A stretch of DNA of 64,000 nucleotides from NCBI RefSeq assembly GCF_037975245.1, contig NC_092561.1, positions 1,216,501 through 1,280,500 on the forward strand, read 5' to 3'. The stretch comes from Apostichopus japonicus (lineage: Eukaryota; Echinodermata; Holothuroidea; Aspidochirotida; Stichopodidae). The position numbers and the translations under genes were made by a program. Below are positions 23,465-35,800 of this stretch, one piece after another. The notes under the pieces were generated by a model. It was not told the origin of the DNA. It ran no database searches and saw nothing but the letters and a program-made list of their open reading frames with translations. Numbering within the stretch: position 1 is the first letter of the stretch; every line of letters begins with the position of its first letter.

Positions 23465-26400
23465 ATGGAGTACATATCATTTAGTTCGTTTCAATGCCGC
23501 GCCAAGCCTGTCTTATTTGTGATTATCATATGTTCCTGTACACTTTGGCTGGCATTCACATCGGTTAGTCGGGGTGAGTATTCTATATCAGTTTAACAAG
23601 TGTTTAAATATTTATGCCTGGTATACGTAATGTATTCACTGTCTGTTGTATCACTGCTAATTGACTTAATATCCTAGTCATGTGTACCGTGTACAGGCGG
23701 ACGTAGCCAGAAATTTGAAAGAGGGCCGAGAGCAGAATATTAAAAGGGAGCATTATTTAAGCAACTCGCTAAACAATACTCTGATCAAGTAACTTTTTTA
23801 GTTTGAATCGTTATTTTTTATTTACTTATTATTTTTTTTTAAGTTATATTGCATCGACTTATTTCTTTACAAGCTGAGGGACAGGGTGGGGTTCACTCGG
23901 GCACCGATACATGGTTGTTCATGATGAAATCTGAACGATTCATTTAGAATAATGTTTACGTTCTTTTCAAAACACCGAGGGTCGTTGCTTATGCACATTT
24001 CATTTAGAATGTATCATTTGAGCTGTGATCGTTTGTTGTTCTTCTTCTTGTTGCTTTTGGTTAAATATCCTTTAAAATGAACAATTATTGTCATTGTTAC
24101 ATATACAGTTATTTCTCTAGGTTAACAAGTCACTGTTTATAGTCACATATGCTTTCCAAGTGGACAGAGACGTAAGTATTACAGGTCACGTGACGTCTGT
24201 TCATCAGTTCAGCTGAATCAATCTTGAGACTTGTGAATCAGTCTGCGCTCTCATCAGGGAGCTGTTACTCTAACGTTAGAGAAGCAGCTCCCTGCTCCCA
24301 TTCTAAATCGTTCGGTTTGGTATACTGTAGCCCTTGCTCCGACCGTTGTGGTCGTATTTGTATCTGTTTTGTATTCGTATTTTATGCACTTTATGCATGT
24401 GCGTATCGTTATGTGGGAATCTTCTTCGGTATTGAGGCCTCGTTTGTAACCATTTTCGTTTAAGTGCATATGTTTCTCTTTTTAGTATTATTGAGGACTT
24501 CATGACGATGTTTTGTCTGTACCATGGCTGATTGTAGAAGTAGACTACGAAATCTACTCAGCGATCGTTCCTTACTCGTTTATTATGTGTTATATTCTCT
24601 GCAAGTACTAGCGAGATTCGAGCCTCGTCGTTACTAACACACAACAATCCTAGCCACATTTGTTTATATACCGCCACCAGTCCACAGTAGGGAATATTTG
24701 GGCGCCCCCACCGGAATCTTTAGACTGAGTTTGCGTTACAATATATATCATCCACCCCACCCCCTTCCCCCAACCCCCATAAATTGTGGTTGGAAGAAGA
24801 AAGCCTATAGGGAAAGAATATTCCTGATGATTCCCTTCTTGTAACATATATTTTATTTTCTTGATACTCGCTTCAATCACCCCTAGAGAGACCATCAGCC
24901 TGGCTCCTCTATTCCCCTGCCCTTTCTCTTCACTGTAGCCAATACCAGTATACCCCCCTCCCCCTGCATTAGAAATAACAAATAACCTGACTCTCACACA
25001 CCCTTCTGTAAACTGATCGAATCCGGAACAGGAAATGCATTGATCGATCGAATCAACGACTGCTTAGTTCTTGGTACATGTATACATGCAGGACGGACGG
25101 ACGTATATACATACATGTTTCTTCAATTGGGTAATAACTTGTTTAACAGATATGAGAAGAACTAAAACTAAAATTGAGAATAAAGGGAAGAGTGACATTA
25201 TTTCAGTGCTTTCGATCATATTCGGTGATATTTGAATCATATAGTTAGAGCTAAACAATGGAGTACATATCATTTAGTTTGTTTCAATGCCGCGCCAAGC
25301 GTGTCTTATTTGTGATGATCATATGTTCCTGTACACTTTGGCTGGCATTCACATCGGTTAGTCGAGGTGAGTATTCTATATCAGTTTAACAAGTGTTTAA
25401 ATATTTATGCTGGTATGCGTAATGTATTCACTGTCTGTTGTATCACTGCTAATTGACTTAATATCCTAGTCATATGTACCGTGTACAGGCGGACGTAGCC
25501 AGAGATTTGAAAGAGGGCAGAGAGCAGAATTTTCAAAGGGAGCATTATTACACTTAAAGGAGCACCATGATGTACAACGTGCCCTCACGTTGCAGGAAAT
25601 AAACAATAATAAGTGAATTGTATTACGTAGCAGATGAACTTTCAGGGCAAAGATTGAGAAGGGTCTCTTAGCTTCTTTCAACCTAAAAGAGGGCTTCAAT
25701 GATATTTCTTGCTATTTGTTAAATATTATTTTTCGGGTACTCAAAGGGGGGGTGGGCGATCGCTCCAATTGCTCCCCCTCCCCCTGGGTATACGTCCCTG
25801 GTTCTATATATATTATTCTAACGATGTTCCTTGAATTAGAATTATTATCATAATAGTTTTACACATATCAGCAGAACGTTTTGAGTTTTGAGAGGGTCAT
25901 TTAATGGAGTAAGCACCACTGTAACTTGTAATTTTCGTTATATTAGGCTACTTCTTTTAAAGTTCATTTATACCAAACAGCATAGAATGTTTATCATAAC
26001 ACATCCAAGTGCGGATATATTTGCGCTAAGTAGTGACATCCCTGGGGTAAACCTATGTCAGACAAGTTGGCAAATCATAAAGTGACATCCGAAATCAATT
26101 TGCATGATATTTGCTTCGTTAAAACTTTAAGGGGCCATATTGATGATAACTATCAAATTATATTAGGCCAAAATAAGGAGTAAGTTTTTTTTTTTTTTTT
26201 TCTTAATACGTAAATCAATGAACGGAATGATTTATAAGAAGTTAATAACAGGCAAAGCAATGATATTGAAATAATGAGTACGCGCGGCCAATTAGTGAAA
26301 TAAAGGGAAGTTACCATGTGCAGTAGGCTAGACTGTCAACCTGGGAATGACATGATATTACATAGCGACAAACGCCAAATATATATAGTAGTCAACAATC

Positions 26401-29400
26401 AGCAGTGGCGTGAGTAATGGTGGGGAGGGGTGGCTCTCCATTTCTTTCATGTCACCCCCACCTCCATCGTCAGTCGCACAATAGACATATACTTATATAC
26501 CTAATTTATAAACTCAATATGCCACAGACTGCACCAATGCACACCCCCCCCCCCCCTCCTCATCAAACACACCTATACATGGAAATCGGCTTCAACGACC
26601 TTAGAGCCAGTCCACCTTCTTTATCATTTCCCTGTTCTGCCACTGTCTCTTCAGTAACAGCTATAACTCACCCCTATCCCTGCACCTCAACCGACTATAT
26701 AGCCCCACTACCGGCTTTGACATCATCTGCATGTCACGGATTACGTTAATACACGTTAATACACTATTCCGTGTGGTACGGTAAGTATTCCATATCAAAG
26801 AATAGCAAATGGTTCTATACTAACCAAGCAAGTATTGTACATAACGCGCGTGAGTTTACCCGTGTCTATTGTTCGACAACTCCCACAGTCCTACTCACTC
26901 CACTGTCAGTGCTTTCAAGTATTGTTCGTAGCCGCATAGACAATGACCATTCTTCAGCTATTGTCTGTTCTTCCTGCCTGAATACAATGGCTTCTCTGAA
27001 TAAGCCTAACAGCATAGACAATGCAGACGACTATGGTAGGCCATAGGGAAATAATTGCTGATTAAATGTCTGTAAGAATTAAAATTCTATTTAACACTAG
27101 CTTTAAATAAATTAATACCGGCATTAAATAGTATTAATACTGGCATTAAATAACATTAATATACCGCCATTAAATAGACCATCTTTGTTTAGTTGGCACT
27201 GCAACTTTAGTTGCCTTATGGTATAATATGCAATATTATTGACAAGCTTCCTTACACGTTTCCAGCTCTTGCGCCAGGCGCTAAACTTGCCCCGTTAGTT
27301 CATCCATCTTCATTCAGGAGTCTTCCAAACTTTCATAGCGTAATGCTCTTCGAAGATTAATCTAACGATCGACAAGATTACGAGAATTTTACGTCTTTAT
27401 CCTTAATCGATAATTTTTTTTTACAAATAGTCATCGTACTAATGTGCAGAGTGGTACTATATTAACCGATATTTCTGATCATTATCCTATTTTCTGCTGT
27501 TAGAAAAACTCTATTCATAAAACATAATTCTTCTAAGAGTGTTGGTTACTTTAATTATACTAGTGTCAGGATGAATTCGAGGTGAGCTGCTGCCTAAAGA
27601 TCGGACAGATGTTATCAATCATCAGAATGCAGATTTTGCCTATTTCAAGTTTTCTGTATATAAAAAGATTTACTCAGACGTTCATAAGGTTGCGTACACT
27701 AAAAATGCTTAGGATATGAATCATCTGGCTAGAAACAGCAGGTCTCTAACTATGGGCATGTTTGCATATCACCTTCTGTATCTAAATTATTTGAACGTTT
27801 CACGTACAATAGAATATCTAATTTTATCCATAATCATATATATCCTAAACACATTTAAGTATGGCTTTCGTAAAGATTATTCTACAGATATGGCAGCAGT
27901 TAATCTATAGTCGATAAAATTGCAACAGCATTATACAAAATACTTTCAGAATAGGAATCCTCATTGATCTCTCACAAGAGGTATTTGATACCAATGACTA
28001 CATAATTCGTTGAAATAAACTGCTTATGGTTAACGAGGGGTCGCCTTTGACTGCATGGATTGCTAGTTACTTGAGGAACAGTATGTCCCCAAGTTGGTGT
28101 CCCCCAAGGATCTATCATTGGGACACTATATTTCCTTTCTATATATTAATGATGTTCATTTAACATCCGAAAAAAGGCAAAATTTATTACCTTTGCTGAT
28201 GATACAACATTTAGTTTTTTCCAAAACAAGCCATTTTTAAAGGTTGTAATTTTTACATGCAGAGGAGGAATTTAAAAATATTTTCACTTGGCTTAATGCA
28301 AACAAGTTATCTTGAAATATATATATTTTTGATAATGAAAAGGTACAATGAAAGTAATATTTCATTAATTCTAATTGGGGGGCACGTCAATTATTCCTCA
28401 TCATGCACAAAATTCCTGGGAAATTTTAATTGACAACAAACTGCATTGTAAAGAGTTACTTCTTACGTTGAAAACAATAGTCTGTGCAATTGGTATTATT
28501 TACAAAACCAAGAACTTTCTCTCTTCATAAAAATGTGCTCATGATGCGCTGATCATTCTTTAAGTACCCCCTCCTACCCCCCCCCCCCCGCCACGTCTTA
28601 ATAATAGCTTATGACTATGGGGGAACGCCAACAACACTCATTTAAATAATCCGCATCCCATAGTGAAAAAGAAATAAGAAAAAGGGAACAGAAAGATTAT
28701 CAGATATATTCACAGTGTTCCATACAATACCAATAGTGCACCTCTGTTTTAGGAGTCTGACATATTTTCGAGCTTTACAGTTATCAACTTGGGAGTTTTA
28801 TGTATAAATGTTATCTCAGACTCTTACCAATATGGTCGAATTCGACCGCACTGGCCTAGCTCTTCCACTGGTTAATATAATAAATGAATCAGGTACATTT
28901 TTATCCATTGTCTTTGAAACTCATCGCAGCAGTTAGCCAATAGTGTAATATTATTTATTTATTTACTATTTTCACTATAATTTTGGTCATTCATCCCGCT
29001 TTGTGTCTTCTTTGTTTTTCATCAGAAACTCCCTTTACATTTCTAAATTTCCAGTGGGCAAACAGGTCTTTCACTAGACATAACAAGTTTAATATCGCAT
29101 CATGGCGCAATAAGGATTTACCACAAATTACAGATAATTCGACAGATCCTTCTAACGCCGAGAAGGTACCCTTCAATGACCGGCTCGTTCAAACTGATGC
29201 GGCAACTCCGTCTGAGAGATTGGTCGAGGACAACTTACTGAATAATCGCACAAAAACCAACGAGATGGATTTATCTGAAGTGGTAATCAAATTATCTTTC
29301 TATCTATCTAGTTGAATTTAATACCATGTAATATGTTGCAGATAGTAACTCGCTATATGGTTGTAACGTCTATCAAGTTAATGGTATTTGAAATTCAAGA

Positions 29401-30794
29401 AACGTTCACAATAACATTTTAAACAAAGTCAATTGTTAGCTATAGCGCGATTCTCATTGGGTTTATGCTACCAAGTGTTATATCTAACTAAATCTGTTAT
29501 AGGCGTAAAAATGTATCGTATAGTGTAGGCTACTGTAATGATATGCAAATACTGATTGCAAATATATCCCGTTGTTCTATAACTGGGTGGTAGATGCCAC
29601 GTACATGCATGTAGGGTAATAATGGGTTAGATTGATTAACCAAAATAACGAACTAATTATAAATTGGGATGAACACATGTATTTTCTTTATGGAACGCTT
29701 AAAATCTGATCTTGATGTTGTTAAAGTACAGTCCAGCAGTTTTAAAATGAATTTTGATGTAAAAATATATGTACTGTCACAGTGAAATAACTGGTACAAT
29801 AATAGGGAATTCATTTATTCTCTCTCTTTGTAGGCAGCCATGATGTATGTAGTAACATCGTGTCAAAACTTGTTGATACTTATGGCCTTCATTGCCATTA
29901 TGTTAAAACAATGCATTCTGACAGATAGAATATTGATTTTTGTTTTAATAATTCTAGTTTGAATGTGGTGAAACGTGCCAGGAAATAATTCAGCAACACA
30001 GACAGCGGATCCTACAAGATTCTTGTCATAAGAAACCTATCAACGGTCCGCCCTCTCTATGGAACAAAACTACAGGTCACTTAAATCCATCGGAAATGAG
30101 AAGACTTGGACATATATATCCTATACACAGTATGGGTGTTTTATTCTGTACTGTACCGAAAGGTGGGTCCAGTACATGGAAAAAACTCATGTTAGCCGCG
30201 ATCGGACGCATTGAGACCCCCGAGAGTTACAAGGGAGACATTCACCCATTGTTTCACAAGGTTGTCAAATCTTTAGGTAAATATAGCGCTGACGAATCCG
30301 AAGAAATGCTCAAGACGTACAACAAGTTTGTTATCGTCAGAGACCCAATGCAACGGATGTTATCACTCTTTCTTGATAAAGTTGTTCATAAGCATAAATT
30401 AAAATTTAACGAAAGTCAGTTTGAGGGATTTTTAAAATTTATTCTGAAGAGTCCGAATAGATTTCAATCAGTAGGATTCGATGAACATTGGACGCATACT
30501 TCGTATTTATGTTTACCTTGTGATATCAATTACAACTTCATTGGACGTTTGGAAACTTCTCAAAGAGATACCAAATATATTTTTGATCATTTTCTTCAAA
30601 AAGCCAAAGGTAATTACAGTTTGACATTACGACCTACGATACATGAAACCAACAGCACAGCTCCCGAAAAGAAAAGTCATTATTTTTCACAAGTGGATCG
30701 GGAAATCCTCCACGCAATTGTAAAAAAATATGGTATAGATTACGACAATTTTGGATATGATAGAAACATGTATCGTCTTTTCAAAAACATATAG
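23465..30794 (+). CDS. Carbohydrate sulfotransferase B (CHST8-14-like), 400 aa, two alternative first exons
   Basis: Exons are 23465-23573 (1a) or 25258-25366 (1b), then 29026-29282 and 29958-30794. Exon 1 encodes a type II anchor: MEYISFS, a basic RAK stretch, then a hydrophobic segment ending CTLWLAFTSVSR. It is the first ATG after an in-frame TGA and has a good context (acaATGG). Its phase-1 donor GGTGAGT joins exon 2 to make Glu; exon 2 to 3 is phase 0 (GTG|GTAATC, attctag|TTT). The catalytic exon has [46 protein letters not shown] and [11 protein letters not shown]. It is type I in variable parts (VVHKHKLKF, LRPTIHETN) and unique in KYSADESEE, which removes one N-glycosylation sequon. 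It is predicted to be a Golgi PAPS-dependent glycan sulfotransferase with unknown acceptor. Confidence 0.85.
23695..23750 (+). mobile_element. 5' stub of the TIR element, cut by the tandem duplication
   Basis: It carries the same start (caggcggacgtagccag) as the element at 25486-25800. It is interrupted at 23750 where the duplicated block restarts. This shows the element was present before the duplication. Confidence 0.6.
24255..24294. mobile_element. 40-bp palindromic micro-insertion (promoter of B, exon 1b copy)
   Basis: The arms cagggagctg/cagctccctg enclose a central palindrome ctctaac|gttagag, so almost all 40 bases pair. This copy is the most symmetric of the set. The flanks gctctcat and gctcccat (sharing the terminal G) look like an 8-bp target duplication. 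Confidence 0.7.
25258..25366 (+). CDS. Gene B alternative first exon 1b (signal anchor, 36 codons)
   Basis: Same structure and phase as exon 1a but with K-R-VLFVMII instead of K-P-VLFVIII, and SLFQ instead of SSFQ. It lies 1.79 kb downstream of exon 1a and closer to exon 2 (3.66 kb intron). Both have intact donors (GGTGAGT), so either could be used; the nearer one is more likely to splice by default. If both promoters fire, two isoforms differing only in the anchor would result. Confidence 0.7.
25486..25800. mobile_element. TIR element (MITE-like), intron 1 of gene B
   Basis: The left end is caggcggacgtagccag; the right end as reverse complement is cagggacgtatacccag. The interior has G and C homopolymer runs around 'gcgatcgc'. 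No transposase frame and no clear target duplication. An orthologous copy is present in every unit from C to G. Confidence 0.6.
25801..27362 (+). other. Gene B intron 1, middle part
   Basis: Non-coding sequence shared by all units B-F. It includes a possible small 'cagtggcgtgagt'-type element (near 26404), a long C run near 26543, and a short ~22-bp tandem repeat of the form 'gcattaaata..attaatac.g' (about 27102-27177). Small reading frames here have no support. Confidence 0.45.
27363..28676 (+). mobile_element. Fossil non-LTR retrotransposon (EN plus RT) in intron 1 of gene B
   Basis: Read across frameshifts the plus strand gives the end of the endonuclease ([11 protein letters not shown]), then RT landmarks in order: LFERFTYNRISNFIH, KYGFRKDYSTDMAAVNL, motif A GILIDLSQEVFDTNDY, motif B GVPQGSIIGTLYFL, motif C FADDTT, then FTWLNANKLS, TKFLG and IGIIYKTKN. 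These are Jockey/CR1-superfamily features. Stops and frameshifts are shared by all copies, so the element was dead before the array amplified. It lacks the endonuclease N-terminus that survives in gene A. Confidence 0.85.
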
Positions 30795-31161
30795 TGAGGG
30801 CGCGTAGTGTAGTGGTTGAATTATTATGATTTATAAAACAATGGATTTATATTAACATTTACAATATTAACAACTTTCGTACGATCCACCTATTTACTAG
30901 AGTTATTTTCAATTTTTCTTATACATTATCATTTATAAATTCAGAATTGCATTTAATTACAACAACAAAACTTCTTGCCTTTTAATGGAGACGGGTTTTT
31001 TAATTTGGGTTTGCTTCTTGAAATGACAGAAATTGATTTATTTTGAGGTTTTAATACGATCATTTAACTTAGTAGAGTTCTTTGGTATTTGTCTCATACA
31101 TTATTAGTTATAAATATTTTGCCTTAAATTACAAAAGAAAAAGGTGAGGACTTATACATAA

Positions 31162-31317
31162 AAGTCCAAAAAGCATAACACACGCATTCCGTATGTGACT
31201 AATTACAATCCACTCATCAAATCCTTTATGAGCTCTATTAAACATTCCAATTAACAACGATACAGACTGGATTATGAACTATTTGGCTACAATAAAGATG
31301 TCAATTCCATGAAATGA
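31162..31317 (+). pseudogene. Sulfotransferase C-terminal relic, 3' flank of gene B
   Basis: Same 51-codon relic as after gene A, but with an extra in-frame stop (AAT TAA CAA, where the other copies have GAA). That supports non-coding status here. It contains AATAAA at 31291-31296, a plausible poly(A) signal for gene B. Confidence 0.6.
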
Positions 31318-31689
31318 TTCATGTTTTAAAAGTTCTCATTATTTAAGCAACTCGCTAAACAATACTTTGATCAAGTAACTTTTTTAGTTTGATTCGTTAT
31401 TTTTTATTTACTTATTATTTTTTTTTAAGTCATATTGCATCGACTTATTTCTTTACAAGCTGAGGGACAGGGTGGGGTGCACTCGGGCACCGATACATGG
31501 TTGTTCATGATGAAATTTGAACGATTCATTTAGAATAATGTTTACGTTTTTAAAACACCGAGGGTCGTTGCTTATGCAAATTTCATTTAGAATGCATCAT
31601 TTGAGCTGTGATCGTTTGTTGTTCTTTTTTTCTTCTTTGGGTTAAATATCCTTTAAAATGAACAATTATTGTAATCGTTACATATACAT

Positions 31690-32802
31690 ATTTACTAGAG
31701 AAATAGACAAGCTATTTCTCTAGGTTAACATGTCACTGTTTTAGTCATATATGCTTTCCACGTGGACAGTGACGTTATATTATAGGTCACATGACGTCTG
31801 CTCACCAGCTCAGCTGACTCAATCTCATGACTTGTGAATCAGTCTTCGCTCCCATTCTTAATCGTTCGGTTCGGTATAGAAGCCCTGGTTCCGACCATTG
31901 TGGTCGTATTTGTATCTGTTTTGTATTCGTATTTTATGCACTTTATGCATGTGCGTATCGTTATGTGGGAATCTTCTTCGGTATTGAGGCCTCGTTTGTA
32001 ACCATTTTCGTTTAAGTGCATATGTTTCTCTTTTTAGTATTATTGAGGACTTCATGACGATGTTTTGTCTGTACCATGGCTGATTGTAGAAGTAGACTAC
32101 GAAATCTACTCAGCGATCGTTCCTTACTCGTTTATTATGTGTTATATTCTCTGCAAGTACTAGCGAGATTCGAGCCTCGTCGTTACTAACACACAACAAT
32201 CCTAGCCACATTTGTTTATATACCGCCACCAGTCCACAGTAGGGAATATTTGGGCGCCCCCACCGGAATCTTTAGACTGAGTTGGCGTTACAATATATAT
32301 CATCCACCCCACCCCCTTCCCCCAACCCCCATAAATTGTGATTGGAAGAAGAAAGTCTATAGGGAAAGATTTTCCTGATGATTCCCTTCTTGTTGCATAT
32401 ATTTTATTTTCTTGATATTCGCTTCAATCGCCCCTAGAGAGACCATCAGCCTGGCTCCTCAATTCCCCTGCCCTTTCCCTTCACTGTAGCCAATACCAGT
32501 ATACCCCCTCCCCCTGCATTAGAAATAACAAATAACCTCACTCTCACACACACTTCTGTAAACTGATCGAATCCGGAACAGGAAATGCATTGATCGATCG
32601 AATCAACGACTGCTTAGTTATTGGTACATGTATACATGCAGGACGGACGTATACATACATGTTTCTTCAATTGGGTAATAACTTGTTTAACAGATATGAG
32701 AAGAACTAAAACTAAAATTGAGAATTAAGGAAAGAGTGACATTATTTCAGTGCTTTCGATCATATTCGGTGATATTTGAATCATAAAGTTATAGCTAAAA
32801 CA
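31690..32802 (+). promoter_or_regulatory. Presumed promoter region of gene C (type I)
   Basis: It lacks the 40-bp palindrome: the empty site gctcccat is intact at 31848-31855. The E-box is ccacgtgg at 31758-31765, while the downstream site that is cacgtg in type II promoters is here cacatg. A CRE-like tgacgt follows each. It also has a small inverted repeat, ctagagaaatag...ctatttctctag (about 31696-31723), not found in type II. Confidence 0.4.
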
Positions 32803-35800
32803 ATGGAGTACATATCATTTAGTTCGTTTCAATGCCGCGCCAAGCCTGTCTTATTTTTGATTATCATATGTTCCTGTACACTTTGGCTGGCATTCACATC
32901 GGTTAGTCGAGGTGAGTATTCTATATCAGTTTAACAAGTGTTTAAATATTTATGCTGGTATACGTAATGTATTCACTGTCTGTTGTATCACTGAATTGAC
33001 TTAATATCCTAGTCATATGTACCGTGTACAGGCGGACGTAGCCAGAGATTTGAAAGAGGGCAGAGAGCAGAATTTTCAAAGGGAGCATTATTACACTTAA
33101 CGGAGCACCATGATGTACAAAGTGCCCTCACGTTGCAGGAAATAAACAAAAATAAGTGAATTGTATTTACGTAGCAAACGAACTTTCAGGGCAAAGATTG
33201 AGAAGGGTCTTTTAGCTTCCTTCAACCTGAAAGAGGGCTTCAATGATATTTCTTGCTTTTAGTTAAATTTTATATTTTGGGGTACTCAAAAGGGGGGGGT
33301 GGGCGATCGCTACAATTGCCCCCCCCTCTCCCTGGGTACGTCCCTGGTTCTAAATATATTATTCTAACGATGTTTCTTGAATTAGAATTATTATCATAAT
33401 AGTTTTACACATATCAGCAGAACGTTTTGAGTTTTGAGAGGGTCATTTAATGGAGTCAGCACCACTGTAATTGTCGTTATATTAGGCTACTTCTTTTAAA
33501 GTTCATTTATACCAAACAGCATAGAATGTTTATCATAACACATCCAAGTGCGGATATATTTGCGCTAAGTAGTGACATCCCTGGGGTAAAACCTTTTGTC
33601 AGCCAAGTTGGCAAATCATAAAGTGACATCCGAAATCAATTTGCATGATATTTGCTTCGTTAAAACTTTAAGGGGCCATATTGATGATAACTATCAAATT
33701 ACATTAGGCCTAAACATGGAGTAAGTCTTTTATTTTCTTGCCGAGTAAAGCTGGGTTGTTTGTTTTCTTAATACGTAAATAAATGAACGGAATAATTGAT
33801 AAGAAGTTAATAACAGGCAAAGCAATGATATATGAAAGAATATTACAGTGAATGCATCAGATTTGTGAGTACGCACGGCCAATTAGTGAAATAAAGGGAA
33901 GTTACCATGTGCAGTAGGCTAGACTATCAACCTGGGAATGACATGATATTACATAGCGACAAACGCCAAATATATATAGTAGTCAACAATCAGCAGTGGC
34001 GTGAGTTATGGTGGGGAGGGTGGCTCTCCATTTCTTTCATGTCACCCCCACCTCCATCGTCGGTCGAAGGAAATAGTTACATTCTATCGGGGACTGGAAT
34101 CACTCCTTGCACAATAGACATATACTTATATACCTAATTTATAAACTAAATATGCCACAGACTGCACCAATGCACCCTCCCCCCCCCCCCCCTCATCAAA
34201 CACACATACATGGAAATCGGCTTCAACGACCCCAGAGTCAGTCCACCTCCTTTCTTATTTCCCTGTTCTGCCACTGTCTCTTCAGTAACAGCTATAACTC
34301 ACCCCTATCCCTGCACCCCAACCAACTATATAGCCACTACCGGCTTTGACATCATCTGCATGTCACGGATTACGTTAATACACGTTAATACACTATTCCG
34401 TGTGGTACGGTACGTATTCCATACTAAAGAATAGCAAATGGTTCTATACTAACCAAGCAAGTATAGTACATAACGCGCGTGAGTTTACCCGTGTCTATTG
34501 TTCGACAACTCCCACAGTCCTACTCACTCCACTGTCAGTGCTTTCAAGTATTGTTCGTAGCCGCATAGACAATGACCATTCTTCAGCTATTGTCTGTTCT
34601 TCCTGCCTGAATACAATGGCTTCTCTGAATAAGCCTAACAGCATAGACAATGCAGACGACTATGGTAGGCCATACGGGAAATAATTGCTGATTAAATGTC
34701 TGTAAGAATTAAAATTCTATTTAACACTAGCTTTAAATAAAATTAATACCGGCATTAAATAGTATTAATACTGGCATTAAATAACATTAATACCGCCATT
34801 AAATAGACCATCTTTGTTTAGTTGGCACTGCAACTTTAGTTGCCTTATGGTATAATATGCAATATTATTGACAAGCTTCCTTACACGTTTCCAGCTCTTG
34901 CGCCAGGCGCTAAACTTACCCCGTTAGTTCATCCATCTTCATTCAGGAGTCTTCCAAACTTTCATAGCTTAATGCTCTTCGAAGATTAATCTAACGATCG
35001 ACAAGATTACGAGAATTTTACGTCTTTATCCTTAATCGATAATTTTTTTTTACAAATAGTCATCGTACTAATGTGCAGAGTGGTACTATATTAACCGATA
35101 TTTCTGATCATTATCCTATTTTCTGCTGTTAGAAAAACTCTATTCATAAAACATAATTCTTCTAAGAGTGTTGGTTACTTTAATTATACTAGTGTCAGGA
35201 TGAATTCGAGGTGAGCTGCTGCCTAAAGATCGGACAGATGTTATCAATCATCAGAATGCAGATTTTGCCTATTTCAAGTTTTCTGTATATAAAAAGATTT
35301 ACTCAGACGTTCATAAGGTTGCGTACACTAAAAATGCTTAGGATATGAATCATCTGGCTAGAAACAGCAGGTCTCTAACTATGGGCATGTTTGCATATCA
35401 CCTTCTGTATCTAAATTATTTGAACGTTTCACGTACAATAGAATATCTAATTTTATCCATAATCATATATATCCTAAACACATTTAAGTATGGCTTTCGT
35501 AAAGATTATTCTACAGATATGGCAGCAGTTAATCTATAGTCGATAAAATTGCAACAGCATTATACAAAATACTTTCAGAATAGGAATCCTCATTGATCTC
35601 TCACAAGAGGTATTTGATACCAATGACTACATAATTCGTTGAAATAAACTGCTTATGGTTAACGAGGGGTCGCCTTTGACTGCATGGATTGCTAGTTACT
35701 TGAGGAACAGTATGTCCCCAAGTTGGTGTCCCCCAAGGATCTATCATTGGGACACTATATTTCCTTTCTATATATTAATGATGTTCATTTAACATCCGAA

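Larger units (their letters stand above)
21966..23750. repeat. Tandem segmental duplication, left copy (promoter plus exon 1)
   Basis: 1785 bp, closely matching 23751-25542. It runs from the 3' flank of gene A through the presumed promoter, the first exon and the first 0.18 kb of intron. The 7-bp word cattatt is present at all three junction points (21966, 23751 and 25543), which fits a duplication by unequal exchange or microhomology-mediated repair. Confidence 0.85.
23751..25542. repeat. Tandem segmental duplication, right copy (promoter plus exon 1)
   Basis: 1792 bp, right-hand partner of 21966-23750, with scattered substitutions and small indels. It includes its own E-box/CRE motif (24185-24197), the 40-bp palindrome (24255-24294) and first exon 1b. 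Confidence 0.85.

Noticed and set aside
25486-25800. hAT assignment for the intron 1 TIR element
   Set aside because: Ends are CAGG-like, but the 8 bases on each side (accgtgta versus gttctata) do not form a target duplication, so the superfamily is left open.
26417-27046. Proline-rich and MWYGKYS frames in intron 1
   Set aside because: They arise from a poly-C run and adjacent non-coding sequence, change length with homopolymer indels between units, and lack splice-site support.
27716-27910. 64-codon plus-strand frame (MNHLARN...) repeated in each unit
   Set aside because: It is an out-of-frame and in-frame mix of the decayed LINE reverse transcriptase; its end, KYGFRKDYSTDMAAVNL, is an RT motif.
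28983-29315. 110-codon plus-strand frame (MVIHPALC...) present in units B-F
   Set aside because: It is exon 2 of the sulfotransferase with intron bases at both ends. The AG acceptor and GT donor inside it give the right phases, so it is not a separate gene.
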